The translations under genes and the position numbers were made by a program. A stretch of 14,967 nucleotides of DNA. Origin: Casp-actino8 sp039800005 (GTDB lineage: Bacteria > Actinomycetota > Acidimicrobiia > Acidimicrobiales > Ilumatobacteraceae). The notes below the pieces were generated by a model that was given only the letters and a program-made list of their open reading frames with translations, did not search any database and had not been told where the DNA came from. Location: the NCBI GenBank assembly GCA_039800005.1, contig JBDLRN010000061.1:1-14967 (forward strand), read 5' to 3'. Positions 1 to 7,208 of this stretch are shown piece by piece (position 1 is the first letter of the stretch; every line of letters starts with the position of its first letter).

Positions 1-162
1 GAAAGCGGCGTGCCCGGACGCGACATCGGTGTGCGCATCTTCGACACGCATTCGGTGGTCGAAGTTCCGGCCTCGCGCGCCGAGCACGTGATCCGCGCCA
101 TGAAGAACACCAGTATCCGCGGCAAACGGGCCATGGTTCGTCTCTACCGCGAAGAACGTTGA
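1..162 (+). CDS. DEAD-box RNA helicase, C-terminal end (partial)
   Basis: The window opens in frame 1 inside a gene that ends at a TGA at 160-162, leaving 53 residues. The fragment reads GRDIGVRIFDTHSVVEVP, then AEHVIRAMKNTSIRGK and a short basic tail. This is the usual pattern of the DbpA-type RNA-binding domain (small RRM-like fold) at the C-terminus of DeaD/CsdA-like DEAD-box helicases: an IG-x-I-x-I-F-x-x-x-S-x-V-E-V-P strand followed by a helix and a GK/GR strand. In that family the domain anchors the helicase on structured RNA, such as 23S rRNA or mRNA. The helicase core lies upstream of the window, so motif integrity cannot be judged. The next gene starts 13 nt after the stop, so the two may be cotranscribed. 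Confidence 0.75.
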   Translation, partial: ESGVPGRDIGVRIFDTHSVVEVPASRAEHVIRAMKNTSIRGKRAMVRLYREER

Positions 163-175
163 GTCGAGGAAGACG

Positions 176-607
176 ATGAGCACCACGCGTGAACTGGCCG
201 GCGAGAAGTACGTGTCGTTCGTGAGTTTCCGACGGAACGGCACTCCGGTGGCCACACCGGTGTGGATCGCCCCCTACGGCTCCGACGAATTGTGCTTCAC
301 CACCGGGGGCGACGCCGCCAAGGTGAAGCGGCTGCGCGTCGACGATCGAGTCACCGTCCAGCCCTGCGACATGCGGGGCCGACTCCGCCCCGGGACCTCC
401 CCCGTCGAAGGACGCGCGCGCGTCGTGACGGGTCACGACTTCCGGCCGGTCGAAGCGGCCGTGGCTCGCAAGTACGGCATCCAGTACCGGCTCGTCGTGT
501 GGAGCGGGACCATTCGCGAGATCTTCCGACGGGCCAAAACCGCCGATTGTGGCGTGATCGTGAACATTTCGTACGCCCTTCCCGACCCACCCGACCACGA
601 GGACTAA
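176..607 (+). CDS. PPOX-class F420/flavin-dependent enzyme
   Basis: This 143-residue protein has the compact split-barrel layout of the pyridoxamine 5'-phosphate oxidase-like (PPOX) family. It begins with a strand YVSFVSFRRNGTPVATPVW, continues with LCFTTGGDAAKVKRLRVDDRV and ends with the second half GRARVV...RKYG. The N-terminal T-P-V-x-T-P-V-W motif and the T-x-x-x-x-A-K-V-K-R-L-R segment are typical of the actinobacterial PPOX subgroup that uses F420 or FMN. A deazaflavin/flavin reductase or oxidase role is therefore likely, with the substrate unknown. The start is supported by GAGGAAG about 5 nt before the ATG. It lies 13 nt after the helicase stop. A much longer frame-shifted reading frame overlaps this gene, but only its downstream part is real (the lipoprotein at 652). 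Confidence 0.8.
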   Translation: MSTTRELAGEKYVSFVSFRRNGTPVATPVWIAPYGSDELCFTTGGDAAKVKRLRVDDRVTVQPCDMRGRLRPGTSPVEGRARVVTGHDFRPVEAAVARKYGIQYRLVVWSGTIREIFRRAKTADCGVIVNISYALPDPPDHED

Positions 608-610
608 GGT
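605..610 (+). promoter_or_regulatory. Candidate -10 box for the lipoprotein gene
   Basis: TAAGGT fits TANNNT and overlaps the stop codon of the preceding gene. It would place the transcription start near 617 and give a leader of about 35 nt before the lipoprotein ATG at 652. No convincing -35 is visible. Between it and the ATG lie the palindrome GTCGGCCGAC (617-626) and a second GGCCGAC (631-637), which could be an operator. This is inference from motif and position only. Confidence 0.3.
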
Positions 611-651
611 CACCCCGTCGGCCGACCCCAGGCCGACCTGAGGGAGGAACA

Positions 652-1890
652 ATGCGTAGAAAGACCCGTGGGTCGATCGGCATCGCTCTCGCTGCGGCCC
701 TGAGTCTGGGCCTCGCAGCGTGTGGCGGCGATGACGGAGACTCGTCCAGCGACGGCGGCGATGCCGCAACGACCGAAGCTCCCGCCGATGGTGGCGACGG
801 CGGCAGCAGTGGCGGTGCCACGCTGGCCAATTTCACACCGTGGAGCGCCGACTCGCCCATCGTCGATTGCGCCCCCGACGAAGGACCGCTGAAGGCGGCC
901 TGGATCTACGTCGGCCCCACCAACGACGGTGGTTGGACGCAGCAGCACGATGCGGCCCGTCAGGCCGTGCAGGAGCACTTCGGTGACGCCGTCGAGACGA
1001 CGTACAAGGAGAACGTGCCGGAAGGACCGCAGGTCCTGCAGACCATCGAAGACCTGATCGCCGACGGCAACACCGTGATCTTCGGTACCTCGTTCGGATT
1101 CCAGGACGCCTTCGTCGAGGCCGCCGCGGCGCACCCCGAGGTGTGCTTCGAGTTCGCCACTGGTTACAAGGGCTCCGACAACATGGCGCAGTTCTACGGC
1201 GCGGCTGAGGACACCGACTTCCTCGCCGGCATGGCGGCCGGTGCCGCATCGGCCACCGGCAAGCTCGGCATGATCGCCTCGTTCCCGATCCCCGAAGTTC
1301 TTCGCGGTGTGAACGCCTGGACCATGGGTGCCCGTCTCGTGAACCCTGACGCCACGGTGAACGTGGTGTGGGTGAACAGCTGGTTCGACCCGCCGAACGA
1401 GCGCAAGGCGGCCGAAGCTCTCATCGCCGAAGGTGTCGACGCTCTCGGTCAGAAGGGCATCGACTCGCCGGCCACCGGTGACGCGGCCAAGGCGGCCGGT
1501 GTCGCCTGGGCTGGTTACAACGCCGACCAGAGCGCGAACTACGGCGACGTGTGGCTCACCGCAACCGTGTACGACTGGACCGTCTACCAGATCCCGCGCA
1601 TCCAGGCCGTCCTCGACGGTCAGTGGGTCGCTGGCAACTACTACGGCAACCTGTCCGACGGTTTCGTGACCCTGGCCACCTACGGCGATCTCGTCTCGGA
1701 AGAGACGCGGGCCGCGATCCAGGCCGAGCTCGACAAGTTGACGGCGGCTCCGATGTCGCAGTTCACCGGGCCGATCAACGACAACCAGGGCAATCAGGTG
1801 CTCGCCGACGGTGTGGCTCACACCTTCGAAGAGCTCATGAGCATGCCGTACTTGATCGAAGGCGTGATCGGCGAGATTCCGGCCGGCTGA
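652..1890 (+). CDS. BMP-family ABC transporter substrate-binding lipoprotein
   Basis: This 412-residue protein begins with a lipoprotein signal: basic MRRKTR, a hydrophobic stretch and the lipobox LAAC, with Cys24 as the lipidated residue. A Gly/Asp/Ser-rich linker follows to about residue 55. The mature part matches the Bmp/PnrA-like periplasmic binding fold in order: AWIYVGPTNDGGWTQQHDAA, VIFGTSFGFQDAFVEAA, FEFATGYKGSDN, ASFPIPEVLRGVNAWTMGAR, VVWVNSWFDPPNE and a C-terminal GVIGEIP. Family members deliver purine nucleosides or related compounds to NupA/BmpA-type importers, but the ligand here cannot be read from sequence. The ATG at 652 is chosen over the longer upstream frame because of a strong GGGAGGA ribosome site 5 nt before it and because the signal peptide starts there. 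A strong terminator follows the gene, so this transcript is probably made in excess over the membrane genes. Confidence 0.93.
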   Translation: MRRKTRGSIGIALAAALSLGLAACGGDDGDSSSDGGDAATTEAPADGGDGGSSGGATLANFTPWSADSPIVDCAPDEGPLKAAWIYVGPTNDGGWTQQHDAARQAVQEHFGDAVETTYKENVPEGPQVLQTIEDLIADGNTVIFGTSFGFQDAFVEAAAAHPEVCFEFATGYKGSDNMAQFYGAAEDTDFLAGMAAGAASATGKLGMIASFPIPEVLRGVNAWTMGARLVNPDATVNVVWVNSWFDPPNERKAAEALIAEGVDALGQKGIDSPATGDAAKAAGVAWAGYNADQSANYGDVWLTATVYDWTVYQIPRIQAVLDGQWVAGNYYGNLSDGFVTLATYGDLVSEETRAAIQAELDKLTAAPMSQFTGPINDNQGNQVLADGVAHTFEELMSMPYLIEGVIGEIPAG

Positions 1891-1910
1891 CGCTCGACAG
1901 CCATTGTTGC

Positions 1911-1940
1911 GAAGGGCGGGCCCGATCGGGCCCGCCCTTC
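1911..1940 (+). terminator. Perfect palindromic terminator after the binding-protein gene
   Basis: Positions 1911-1925 (GAAGGGCGGGCCCGA) are the exact reverse complement of 1926-1940, so a fully paired GC-rich hairpin can form. It is followed by GTCTTT, a short T-rich tail. It starts 20 nt after the lipoprotein stop. Because the DNA is a perfect palindrome it could act on either strand, but only the plus strand has a gene ending nearby. It probably terminates most lipoprotein transcripts and sets a high ratio of binding protein to membrane complex. Confidence 0.75.
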
Positions 1941-1969
1941 GTCTTTACCGGGCCGAACACCCGTCGGTC

Positions 1970-1975
1970 TAGGGT
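1970..1975 (+). promoter_or_regulatory. Candidate -10 box for ATPase-permease-Rieske operon
   Basis: TAGGGT lies after the terminator and 24 nt before the ATPase ATG (2000). It leaves room for a short leader with the purine-rich ribosome site GGAAGGGGG (1982-1990). The same hexamer lies 7 nt before two other start codons in this window (7126 and 14134). A clear -35 is not visible. Confidence 0.4.
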
Positions 1976-1999
1976 TGACCCGGAAGGGGGCACCGCACC

Positions 2000-3526
2000 A
2001 TGAAGTCCGCTGTGCGCATGACGGGAGTCGTGAAGAGATTCCCGGGCGTCGTCGCCAACGACGGTGTCGAACTCGACATCCGAGCCGGTGAAGTGCACGC
2101 TCTGTTGGGCGAGAACGGAGCCGGCAAATCGACGCTCTCCAACATTCTCACCGGGCTCTACCGACCCGACGAAGGAACCGTCGAGATCGACGGCCGAGTG
2201 GTCCACTTCTCGTCGCCCCGCGATGCCCTCGACGCCGGGGTCGGCATGGTCCACCAACACTTCCGTCTGGTCTCCACCTTCACCGTGGCCGAGAACGTAG
2301 TGCTCGGCGAACCAGGTTCACCCCTCATGATCGATCAGTCGAGCGTCGCCCGACGCGTGGCCGAACTGAGCGATCGCTACGGACTCGCCGTCGACCCGTC
2401 GGCCCGCATCTGGCAGTTGAGCGTCGGCGAACAGCAACGCGTCGAGATCCTGAAGGTGCTGTACCGCGGCGCGAAGGTTCTCATCCTCGACGAACCCACG
2501 GCCGTGCTCACCCCGATCGAAGCCGACGCCTTGTTCGCCACGTTGCGCGCCATGGTCGCCGAAGGACGAACGGTCGTCTTCATCTCGCACAAACTCGACG
2601 AGGTGATGAAGGTGAGCGATCGGGTGACGGTGCTGCGCGGCGGCAAGACCGTGGGCACGGTCGACACTGCGACCACGAGCCCGCGTGAGTTGGCGAGTCT
2701 GATGGTGGGCCGATCGGTCGAATTCACTCGTGTGGTTCGCGACAATCCGGCCGATCGATCGACCGTGGTGCTCTCCCTCGACGGCGTGTCGGCCCGTGAC
2801 GACCGCGGACGTGAGGCACTTCACGCCGTGTCGCTCACGGTCGGACGCGGTGAGATCCTCGGCGTCGCCGGAGTGGCCGGCAACGGCCAGCGCGAACTCG
2901 CCGAAGCGATCTCGGGAATGCGACCGCTGTCGAGCGGTCGGATCGACGTGGCCGGTGACCCTGTGCAGTCGGGTCGCGCGCGCTCGGCCATCGCCAAGGG
3001 CATCGCCCACATCCCTGAGGATCGCCTCCACACCGGACTCGCCTCGTCCCATTCGGTGGAGGACAACCTGGCGCTGAAGAACTATCGATCGTCCGACCTG
3101 TCGCGCTTTCGTCTGCTCCGTCGCAAGGTGATTCGCTCACAGGCGGCCGGTCTGGTCCAGAACTACGACGTGAAGACGCCGACCACGACCACACCCGTGC
3201 GGCTCTTGTCGGGCGGAAACGTGCAGAAGGTGCTGCTCGCCCGCGAGTTCTCGTCGCTGCCCAAGGTGTTGATCGCCGCGTCGCCCACTCGTGGTCTCGA
3301 CGTGGGCGCCATCGAAACCGTGCGTGCTCGTCTGGTGGAAGCCGCCGAGAGCGGTGTGGGGATCCTCCTCATCAGCGAGGACCTCGACGAGATCCTGTCG
3401 CTGGCCGACCGCATCGTCGTGATGTACGAAGGTCGCATCGTCGACGAGGTCGATGCCGAGTCGGCCGACCGTCAACGGCTCGGCCTCACCATGGGCGGCA
3501 GCGCCGTCAGCGGAGCGTTGTCATGA
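2000..3526 (+). CDS. BMP/nucleoside-type ABC importer, double ATPase subunit
   Basis: This 508-residue protein carries two fused nucleotide-binding domains, as in RbsA/MglA and the nucleoside importer NupO/YufO class. The first domain is complete: Walker A GENGAGKST (37-45), Q-loop HQHF (85-88), signature LSVGEQQR (140-147), Walker B LILDEPT (161-167) and switch His197. The second is degenerate in the family's usual way: the P-loop reads GVAGNGQRE (291-299) without GKS, the signature LLSGGNVQK (402-410) is kept, and the Walker B region reads LIAASPTRGLDVG with no acidic pair. It should energise purine nucleoside-like import with the two permeases that follow. The ATG has GGAAGGGGG upstream. 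Its stop overlaps the next start in ATGA, which indicates translational coupling. Confidence 0.93.
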   Translation: MKSAVRMTGVVKRFPGVVANDGVELDIRAGEVHALLGENGAGKSTLSNILTGLYRPDEGTVEIDGRVVHFSSPRDALDAGVGMVHQHFRLVSTFTVAENVVLGEPGSPLMIDQSSVARRVAELSDRYGLAVDPSARIWQLSVGEQQRVEILKVLYRGAKVLILDEPTAVLTPIEADALFATLRAMVAEGRTVVFISHKLDEVMKVSDRVTVLRGGKTVGTVDTATTSPRELASLMVGRSVEFTRVVRDNPADRSTVVLSLDGVSARDDRGREALHAVSLTVGRGEILGVAGVAGNGQRELAEAISGMRPLSSGRIDVAGDPVQSGRARSAIAKGIAHIPEDRLHTGLASSHSVEDNLALKNYRSSDLSRFRLLRRKVIRSQAAGLVQNYDVKTPTTTTPVRLLSGGNVQKVLLAREFSSLPKVLIAASPTRGLDVGAIETVRARLVEAAESGVGILLISEDLDEILSLADRIVVMYEGRIVDEVDAESADRQRLGLTMGGSAVSGALS

Positions 3527-4626
3527 GGTCGCCGGTGCGTTTCGAGCGCCGACTCGAACAACCGAAGTGGCTCAACTGGGCGATCCCGGTGTTCTCCTTG
3601 CTCGCGGCCCTGATTCTGGGAGCGATCGTTCTCTTCGCCACCGGCAAGAACCCGCTGGAGGTGTACGACCGGATCTTCGAGCGTGGTTTCGCCGGCACGC
3701 GAGCCCTCTCGGGCTCGATCAAGACCGCCACTCCGCTCGCCTTCACCGGACTGTGCGCCGCGGTGTCGTTCCGCATGGGTCTCATCAACATCGGTGGCGA
3801 AGGCCAGTTCTACATGGGAGCCGTGGGTGCCACCTGGGCGGCTCTCGCCGTCGGTGACGGACTGCCCACCGGCGCACTGGTGATCGTCATGTCGCTGAGC
3901 GGAATGCTCTGGGGCGGCTTCTACGCCGCGATCGTCGGCGTTCTGCGAGCGAGGTTCAACACCAACGAAATCATCACCTCGCTGATGATGAACTACCTCG
4001 CGGCGATCTTCCTCAACTACCTCATCTACAACTCGACGTCGTACTGGCGCGATCCCGAATCGCGGAACTTCCCCGCCGGAAAGCCGATCTCGCAGCGAGC
4101 CGACTGGAACTTCTTCGAGATCGGCGGAATCAATGTCCCGCTGTCGTTCCTGATCGCGATCCTGGCAGCCGTCGCTGTCTGGGTGCTCTACAAGCGCACC
4201 CGATTCGGCTTCGAAGTCGGCGTGATCGCCGACTCACCCAAGGCAGCGCGCTACGCAGGTATTCGCACCACGTCGACGATCGTCGTCGTGCTCGCTCTCT
4301 CCGGTGCTCTTGCCGGACTCGGCGGCGCCGCCGACGTGGGCAACTTCCGCGGCCTGCTCGACTCCAAAGGCTTGCAACTCTCCGGGTACGGCTACACCGG
4401 CATCGTCGTGGCGGCGCTGGCGCGTTTCAATCCGATCTCGACCATCGTGGTGGCAGTGTTGATCGGCGGTCTCACCAACGCCGGTTTCGCGCTGCAGGGG
4501 CCCGACTTCCCGAGCGGCCTGGTCGGAACGTTGCAGGGATTGATCCTCTTCACCGCCGTGGCCGGTGAGGTCCTCGTGAAGTACCGCATCCGACGCAACC
4601 GACGCACTGTGGCGGTGACGGCATGA
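3523..4626 (+). CDS. BMP/nucleoside-type ABC importer, permease 1
   Basis: This 367-residue polytopic membrane protein belongs to the BPD_transp_2 (LivH/RbsC-like) superfamily, and its size fits the NupP/YufP subunit. An N-terminal hydrophobic segment lies at about residues 19-40. The family hallmark NIGGEGQFYMGA follows, then NEIITSLMMNYLA and, in the loop that docks on the ATPase, GVIADSPKAARYAGI (the usual RAxGxNxxAAxYAGI with V-I-A-D in the first part). The ligand should be the same as that of the binding protein at 652-1890. It overlaps both neighbours by 4 nt (ATGA), so its synthesis is coupled to ATPase and permease 2. It pairs with the next gene as a heterodimeric channel. Confidence 0.92.
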   Translation: MRSPVRFERRLEQPKWLNWAIPVFSLLAALILGAIVLFATGKNPLEVYDRIFERGFAGTRALSGSIKTATPLAFTGLCAAVSFRMGLINIGGEGQFYMGAVGATWAALAVGDGLPTGALVIVMSLSGMLWGGFYAAIVGVLRARFNTNEIITSLMMNYLAAIFLNYLIYNSTSYWRDPESRNFPAGKPISQRADWNFFEIGGINVPLSFLIAILAAVAVWVLYKRTRFGFEVGVIADSPKAARYAGIRTTSTIVVVLALSGALAGLGGAADVGNFRGLLDSKGLQLSGYGYTGIVVAALARFNPISTIVVAVLIGGLTNAGFALQGPDFPSGLVGTLQGLILFTAVAGEVLVKYRIRRNRRTVAVTA

Positions 4627-5582
4627 ACAGCAACCTGCTGGTGATCATCGCCGCATCGGCGATCTTCTACGGAACGCCGCTCTTCTTCGCCGCTCTCGGC
4701 GGCATCATGACCGAACGCAGTGGCGTGCTGAACCTCGGCGTAGAGGGAACCATGTTGCTTGGTGCGGTATCCGGTGCGTGGGCATCGCAACACGTTCCCG
4801 GTTCCGCCTGGTTCACGGTGCTCGCCTCGATCCTGATCGGGATGGCAGCGGGAGCGCTCACCTCCACCCTGCTCGCGTTCTTGTGCATCACCTTGCGCAC
4901 CAACCAGACGGTGGCCGGACTGGCCATCACGATCTTCGCCGGAGGCGTGGGTCTGTCGAGCTACTTCGCCAACATCTGGGACGTGGCCGGCGCACCGGTC
5001 GATCGCCAGATCCGCAAGCTCGACGTGCTCGGCCTCGCCGATGCGCCGATCGTGGGTCCGATCCTGTTCAACCAGACGATCCTCACCTACGTGTCATGGG
5101 TGCTGGTCGTGCTGGCGAGCGTCTATCTGTTCCGCACTCGCTTCGGACTGCAGTTGCGCGCGGTGGGCGAATCCCCGCAGACCGCCGACGCCATGGGGAT
5201 CGACGTCGTGAAGTATCGCTACGTCCACACGATCGCCGGTGGAGCGCTGGCCGGACTCGGCGGCGTGTACTACAGCCTCGCCATCGTGCCCTCGTGGGTC
5301 GACGGTATGACCAAGGGTGCGGGCTGGATCGCCATCGCACTCGTGATCTTCGGATTCTGGCGGCCGAGTATCGCCCTTCTCGGCGCGTATCTGTTCGGTG
5401 CGCTCCAGTCACTGGGCTCCACCCTCAAGGCTCGCAACGTGAACATCAGCGGCGATCTCCTCGACGCCTTACCGTTCCTGATGACGATCGTCGTGTTGGT
5501 GCTCATCTCCACACGGTTCGCCCATCGTCGTCTCGGTGCTCCGGCCGCCCTCGGTGTGCCGTACGAGCGCGAAGAACGATGA
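4623..5582 (+). CDS. BMP/nucleoside-type ABC importer, permease 2
   Basis: This 319-residue polytopic membrane protein is the second BPD_transp_2 permease and corresponds in size and order to NupQ/YufQ. Visible motifs are GGIMTERSGVLNLGVEGTM near the N-terminus, TNQTVAGLAITIFAGG, and the coupling segment LRAVGESPQTADAMGIDV followed by the helix AGGALAGLGGVYYS. It completes the importer. The start overlaps the preceding stop (ATGA at 4623-4626). Its own stop overlaps the Rieske gene in the same way (ATGA at 5579-5582), so the oxygenase is physically and translationally part of this transporter operon. Confidence 0.92.
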   Translation: MNSNLLVIIAASAIFYGTPLFFAALGGIMTERSGVLNLGVEGTMLLGAVSGAWASQHVPGSAWFTVLASILIGMAAGALTSTLLAFLCITLRTNQTVAGLAITIFAGGVGLSSYFANIWDVAGAPVDRQIRKLDVLGLADAPIVGPILFNQTILTYVSWVLVVLASVYLFRTRFGLQLRAVGESPQTADAMGIDVVKYRYVHTIAGGALAGLGGVYYSLAIVPSWVDGMTKGAGWIAIALVIFGFWRPSIALLGAYLFGALQSLGSTLKARNVNISGDLLDALPFLMTIVVLVLISTRFAHRRLGAPAALGVPYEREER

Positions 5583-6574
5583 CGTCGATCGACAACGTTT
5601 CCCCGGCACTGCGGCGCGTCTGGCATCCGGTCGGGCGTGTCGAATCGTTCGGGTCCGATCCCACCCGCGTCGAACTGGTCGGAGAGGGATACGTGGTGGT
5701 TCGCCTGAACGGAGCGATCCGCGTGTTCCGCGACATGTGCCCGCATCGTTTCGCGCGCCTGTCCGACGGGCGCGTCGTCGACGACACCATCCAATGCCCG
5801 TATCACGGGTGGCAGTTCTCGGCCGAAGGACGCTGTGTGCACGTGCCGGCGATGGGTGACGACGCCACTCCTCCAGCGGCCCACCTCACCGCACCACGGG
5901 TGATGGAGCGCTACGGGATGGTGTGGGTGGCCCCCGACGAACCGGTCGCCGATCCGCTCGTGATCGGCGAGTGGGACGATCCGAACCTCGACAAGGTGTG
6001 GGTCGACCCGGTCGACGTACCCGCTGGTGCCGCGCAGATCGTCGACAACTTCCTCGACTTCGCCCACTTCCCCTACGTGCACGCCGGAACCTTCGGATCC
6101 GACGACGACCGACTGGTGCACGACTACTCGACCGAGCGCACCGCCGACGGTTGGGGGTTCGTGGTCGAGTATCCGCACGTGATCGAGAACCACGAGGATC
6201 CTCTCGTCGCCACCGGTGAGCACCCGCTCGTGCAGCCACGGGAGATGCGGTACGACTATCGGGTGCCGTTCACAGCGAATCTGCGCCTGGATTTTCCGCT
6301 CACGGGCATGGTGAACGCCATCGTGCTGTGGTGTCAGCCCATGACGCGCGAGACGACGCGGGTGCACATGCTGATGTTGCGCAACGACTGCCCCGACGAA
6401 GCGAGTCGTGAGGCGGCCGTCGACTACGAACTGCGGGTGTTCACCGAGGACCGTCGGATTCTCGAACGACTCCCCGACGTCGCCATGCCGCTCGGTCGTG
6501 GTCAGGTGCACGTGCGCAGCGACAAGCACACGGTGGAGTATCGGCGCATCCTCGAGCGCCTCGTGAATTCCTGA
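5579..6574 (+). CDS. Rieske non-haem iron oxygenase, transporter-linked
   Basis: This 331-residue protein is the alpha-type oxygenase of a Rieske system. The [2Fe-2S] ligands are C54-x-H56 and C73-x-x-H76 (CPHR...CPYHGW). The catalytic iron site shows N157-x-x-D160-x-x-H163-x(4)-H168 (DNFLDFAHFPYVH), where D160 would relay electrons between subunits and the His pair binds iron. The length and the C-terminal part without an obvious beta-subunit partner fit homotrimeric enzymes such as vanillate O-demethylase or caffeine N-demethylases. It would need a reductase, and none is encoded in the window. Its ATG sits in an ATGA overlap with permease 2, so it is probably made together with the importer and acts on the imported compound or a derivative. 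The substrate is unknown. The gene ends 3 nt from a converging gene with no visible terminator. Confidence 0.9.
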   Translation: MTSIDNVSPALRRVWHPVGRVESFGSDPTRVELVGEGYVVVRLNGAIRVFRDMCPHRFARLSDGRVVDDTIQCPYHGWQFSAEGRCVHVPAMGDDATPPAAHLTAPRVMERYGMVWVAPDEPVADPLVIGEWDDPNLDKVWVDPVDVPAGAAQIVDNFLDFAHFPYVHAGTFGSDDDRLVHDYSTERTADGWGFVVEYPHVIENHEDPLVATGEHPLVQPREMRYDYRVPFTANLRLDFPLTGMVNAIVLWCQPMTRETTRVHMLMLRNDCPDEASREAAVDYELRVFTEDRRILERLPDVAMPLGRGQVHVRSDKHTVEYRRILERLVNS

Positions 6575-6577
6575 CGA

Positions 6578-7126
6578 TCAGATGCGCTCGAACTCGAGCA
6601 GTGCTTCTTCCTGATCGACACCGTTCAACTGCACGTGCAAGCGGTTGGTCTGGATGAGGTGACGATGCACTTCGGGACCGCGCACTCCGGTGACGTTGAT
6701 GACGAGGTCTTCACCGGCGAAGATCGCTGTCTTGGTGACCGGACCGGTGATCGATTCGGTGGCGAACACGGTTTCACCGTCGGCGGCGATGGTGTCGAGA
6801 CGCCGTTCGGTGCGCTTGCGACCGCGCCAACGGATCACCTGGGACACCGTGACAACGCCGTCCTTCAGACCGAAGGTGATGACCGAGCGATGGAAGAGGT
6901 GGTCGATCTCGTCGTCGATGTCGTCGGCCGACATTCCGCGAGCGGCCAGCCATTCGCGATAGCCGGTGTGGGCGACGAGTTTCCACGTGCCGCGCCAGGC
7001 GTAGATCGGGCCGGTGACCTTGCCACGCCGCTGACCCGTACGCGGTTTGGCCGAGAACAATCCGCGCATCGCGCCGGCCTTGGCCCGCTGCAACAACATG
7101 TCGGGATTGAACAACCGCGGCAACAT
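6578..7126 (-). CDS. FABP/calycin-like small protein
   Basis: This is a 182-residue protein if it starts at the ATG at 7126. Residues 1-43 are basic (MLPRLFNPDMLLQRAK...). Residues 44-182 resemble the fatty-acid-binding-protein fold: an initial GTWKLVAHTGYREWLAARGM (residues 46-65), close to the FABP opening G-x-W-K-L-x-x-x-x-N-F-x-x-Y-L-x-x-x-G. Alternating strands follow, and the end ALLEFERI sits where FABPs have R-x-Y-E-R. The domain length of about 138 also fits. The C-terminal Arg and Tyr that bind the carboxylate in many FABPs are not present. A longer frame to 7231 exists but would translate the repeat at 7155-7208, so 7126 is preferred; TAGGGT lies 7 nt before it, suggesting a leaderless mRNA. 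I infer a hydrophobic-ligand carrier. The fold call is by eye and could be wrong. Confidence 0.5.
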   Translation of the reverse strand: MLPRLFNPDMLLQRAKAGAMRGLFSAKPRTGQRRGKVTGPIYAWRGTWKLVAHTGYREWLAARGMSADDIDDEIDHLFHRSVITFGLKDGVVTVSQVIRWRGRKRTERRLDTIAADGETVFATESITGPVTKTAIFAGEDLVINVTGVRGPEVHRHLIQTNRLHVQLNGVDQEEALLEFERI

Positions 7127-7133
7127 CCCCCGC

Positions 7134-7139
7134 ACCCTA
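7134..7139 (-). promoter_or_regulatory. -10 box for the FABP-like gene (leaderless)
   Basis: On the minus strand TAGGGT is followed by 7 nt and then the ATG at 7126. This spacing puts the transcription start at or next to the start codon, as in actinobacterial leaderless mRNAs. The -35 position would fall at about 7157-7162, inside the outer end of repeat copy A, so the repeat could affect this promoter. Confidence 0.45.
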
Positions 7140-7154
7140 CAACGTGTGCGATCA

Positions 7155-7208
7155 CCGGTGTTCTGGTGAGGATTCTTCACCGCATAGGTGAAGTTCGCGC
7201 ACCAGATT
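7155..7208 (+). repeat. 54-bp interspersed dyad repeat, copy A
   Basis: The unit begins CCGGTGTTCTGGTGAGG and ends CGCGCACCAGATT. It contains an inner 7-bp hairpin CTTCACC/GGTGAAG (7175-7181 with 7187-7193, loop GCATA) and an outer 7-bp stem TCTGGTG/CACCAGA (7162-7168 with 7200-7206), with 6 unpaired bases on each side between the stems. It lies between the divergent FABP-like and DUF2256-DUF3253 genes. The same 54 bp recur at 7631-7684 (inverted), 14250-14303 and 14328-14381 (inverted), with a few substitutions and no indels. Confidence 0.9.

Noticed and set aside
262..651. Upstream extension of the lipoprotein reading frame (130 extra residues)
   Set aside because: It overlaps the PPOX gene in another frame, is Arg/Pro-rich shadow sequence, and the signal peptide and ribosome site begin at 652.
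610..1821. Long minus-strand open frame opposite the lipoprotein gene
   Set aside because: It is an antisense shadow created by GC-rich codon bias, with no recognisable domain and a confident gene on the other strand.
5270..6529. 419-codon minus-strand frame opposite the Rieske gene
   Set aside because: His/Val/Gly-rich shadow translation without motifs; the plus-strand oxygenase has complete iron-binding motifs.
6571..6581. CTGA-CGA-TCAG mini-hairpin at the convergent gene ends
   Set aside because: It is simply two facing stop codons with flanking bases, too short to be a terminator.
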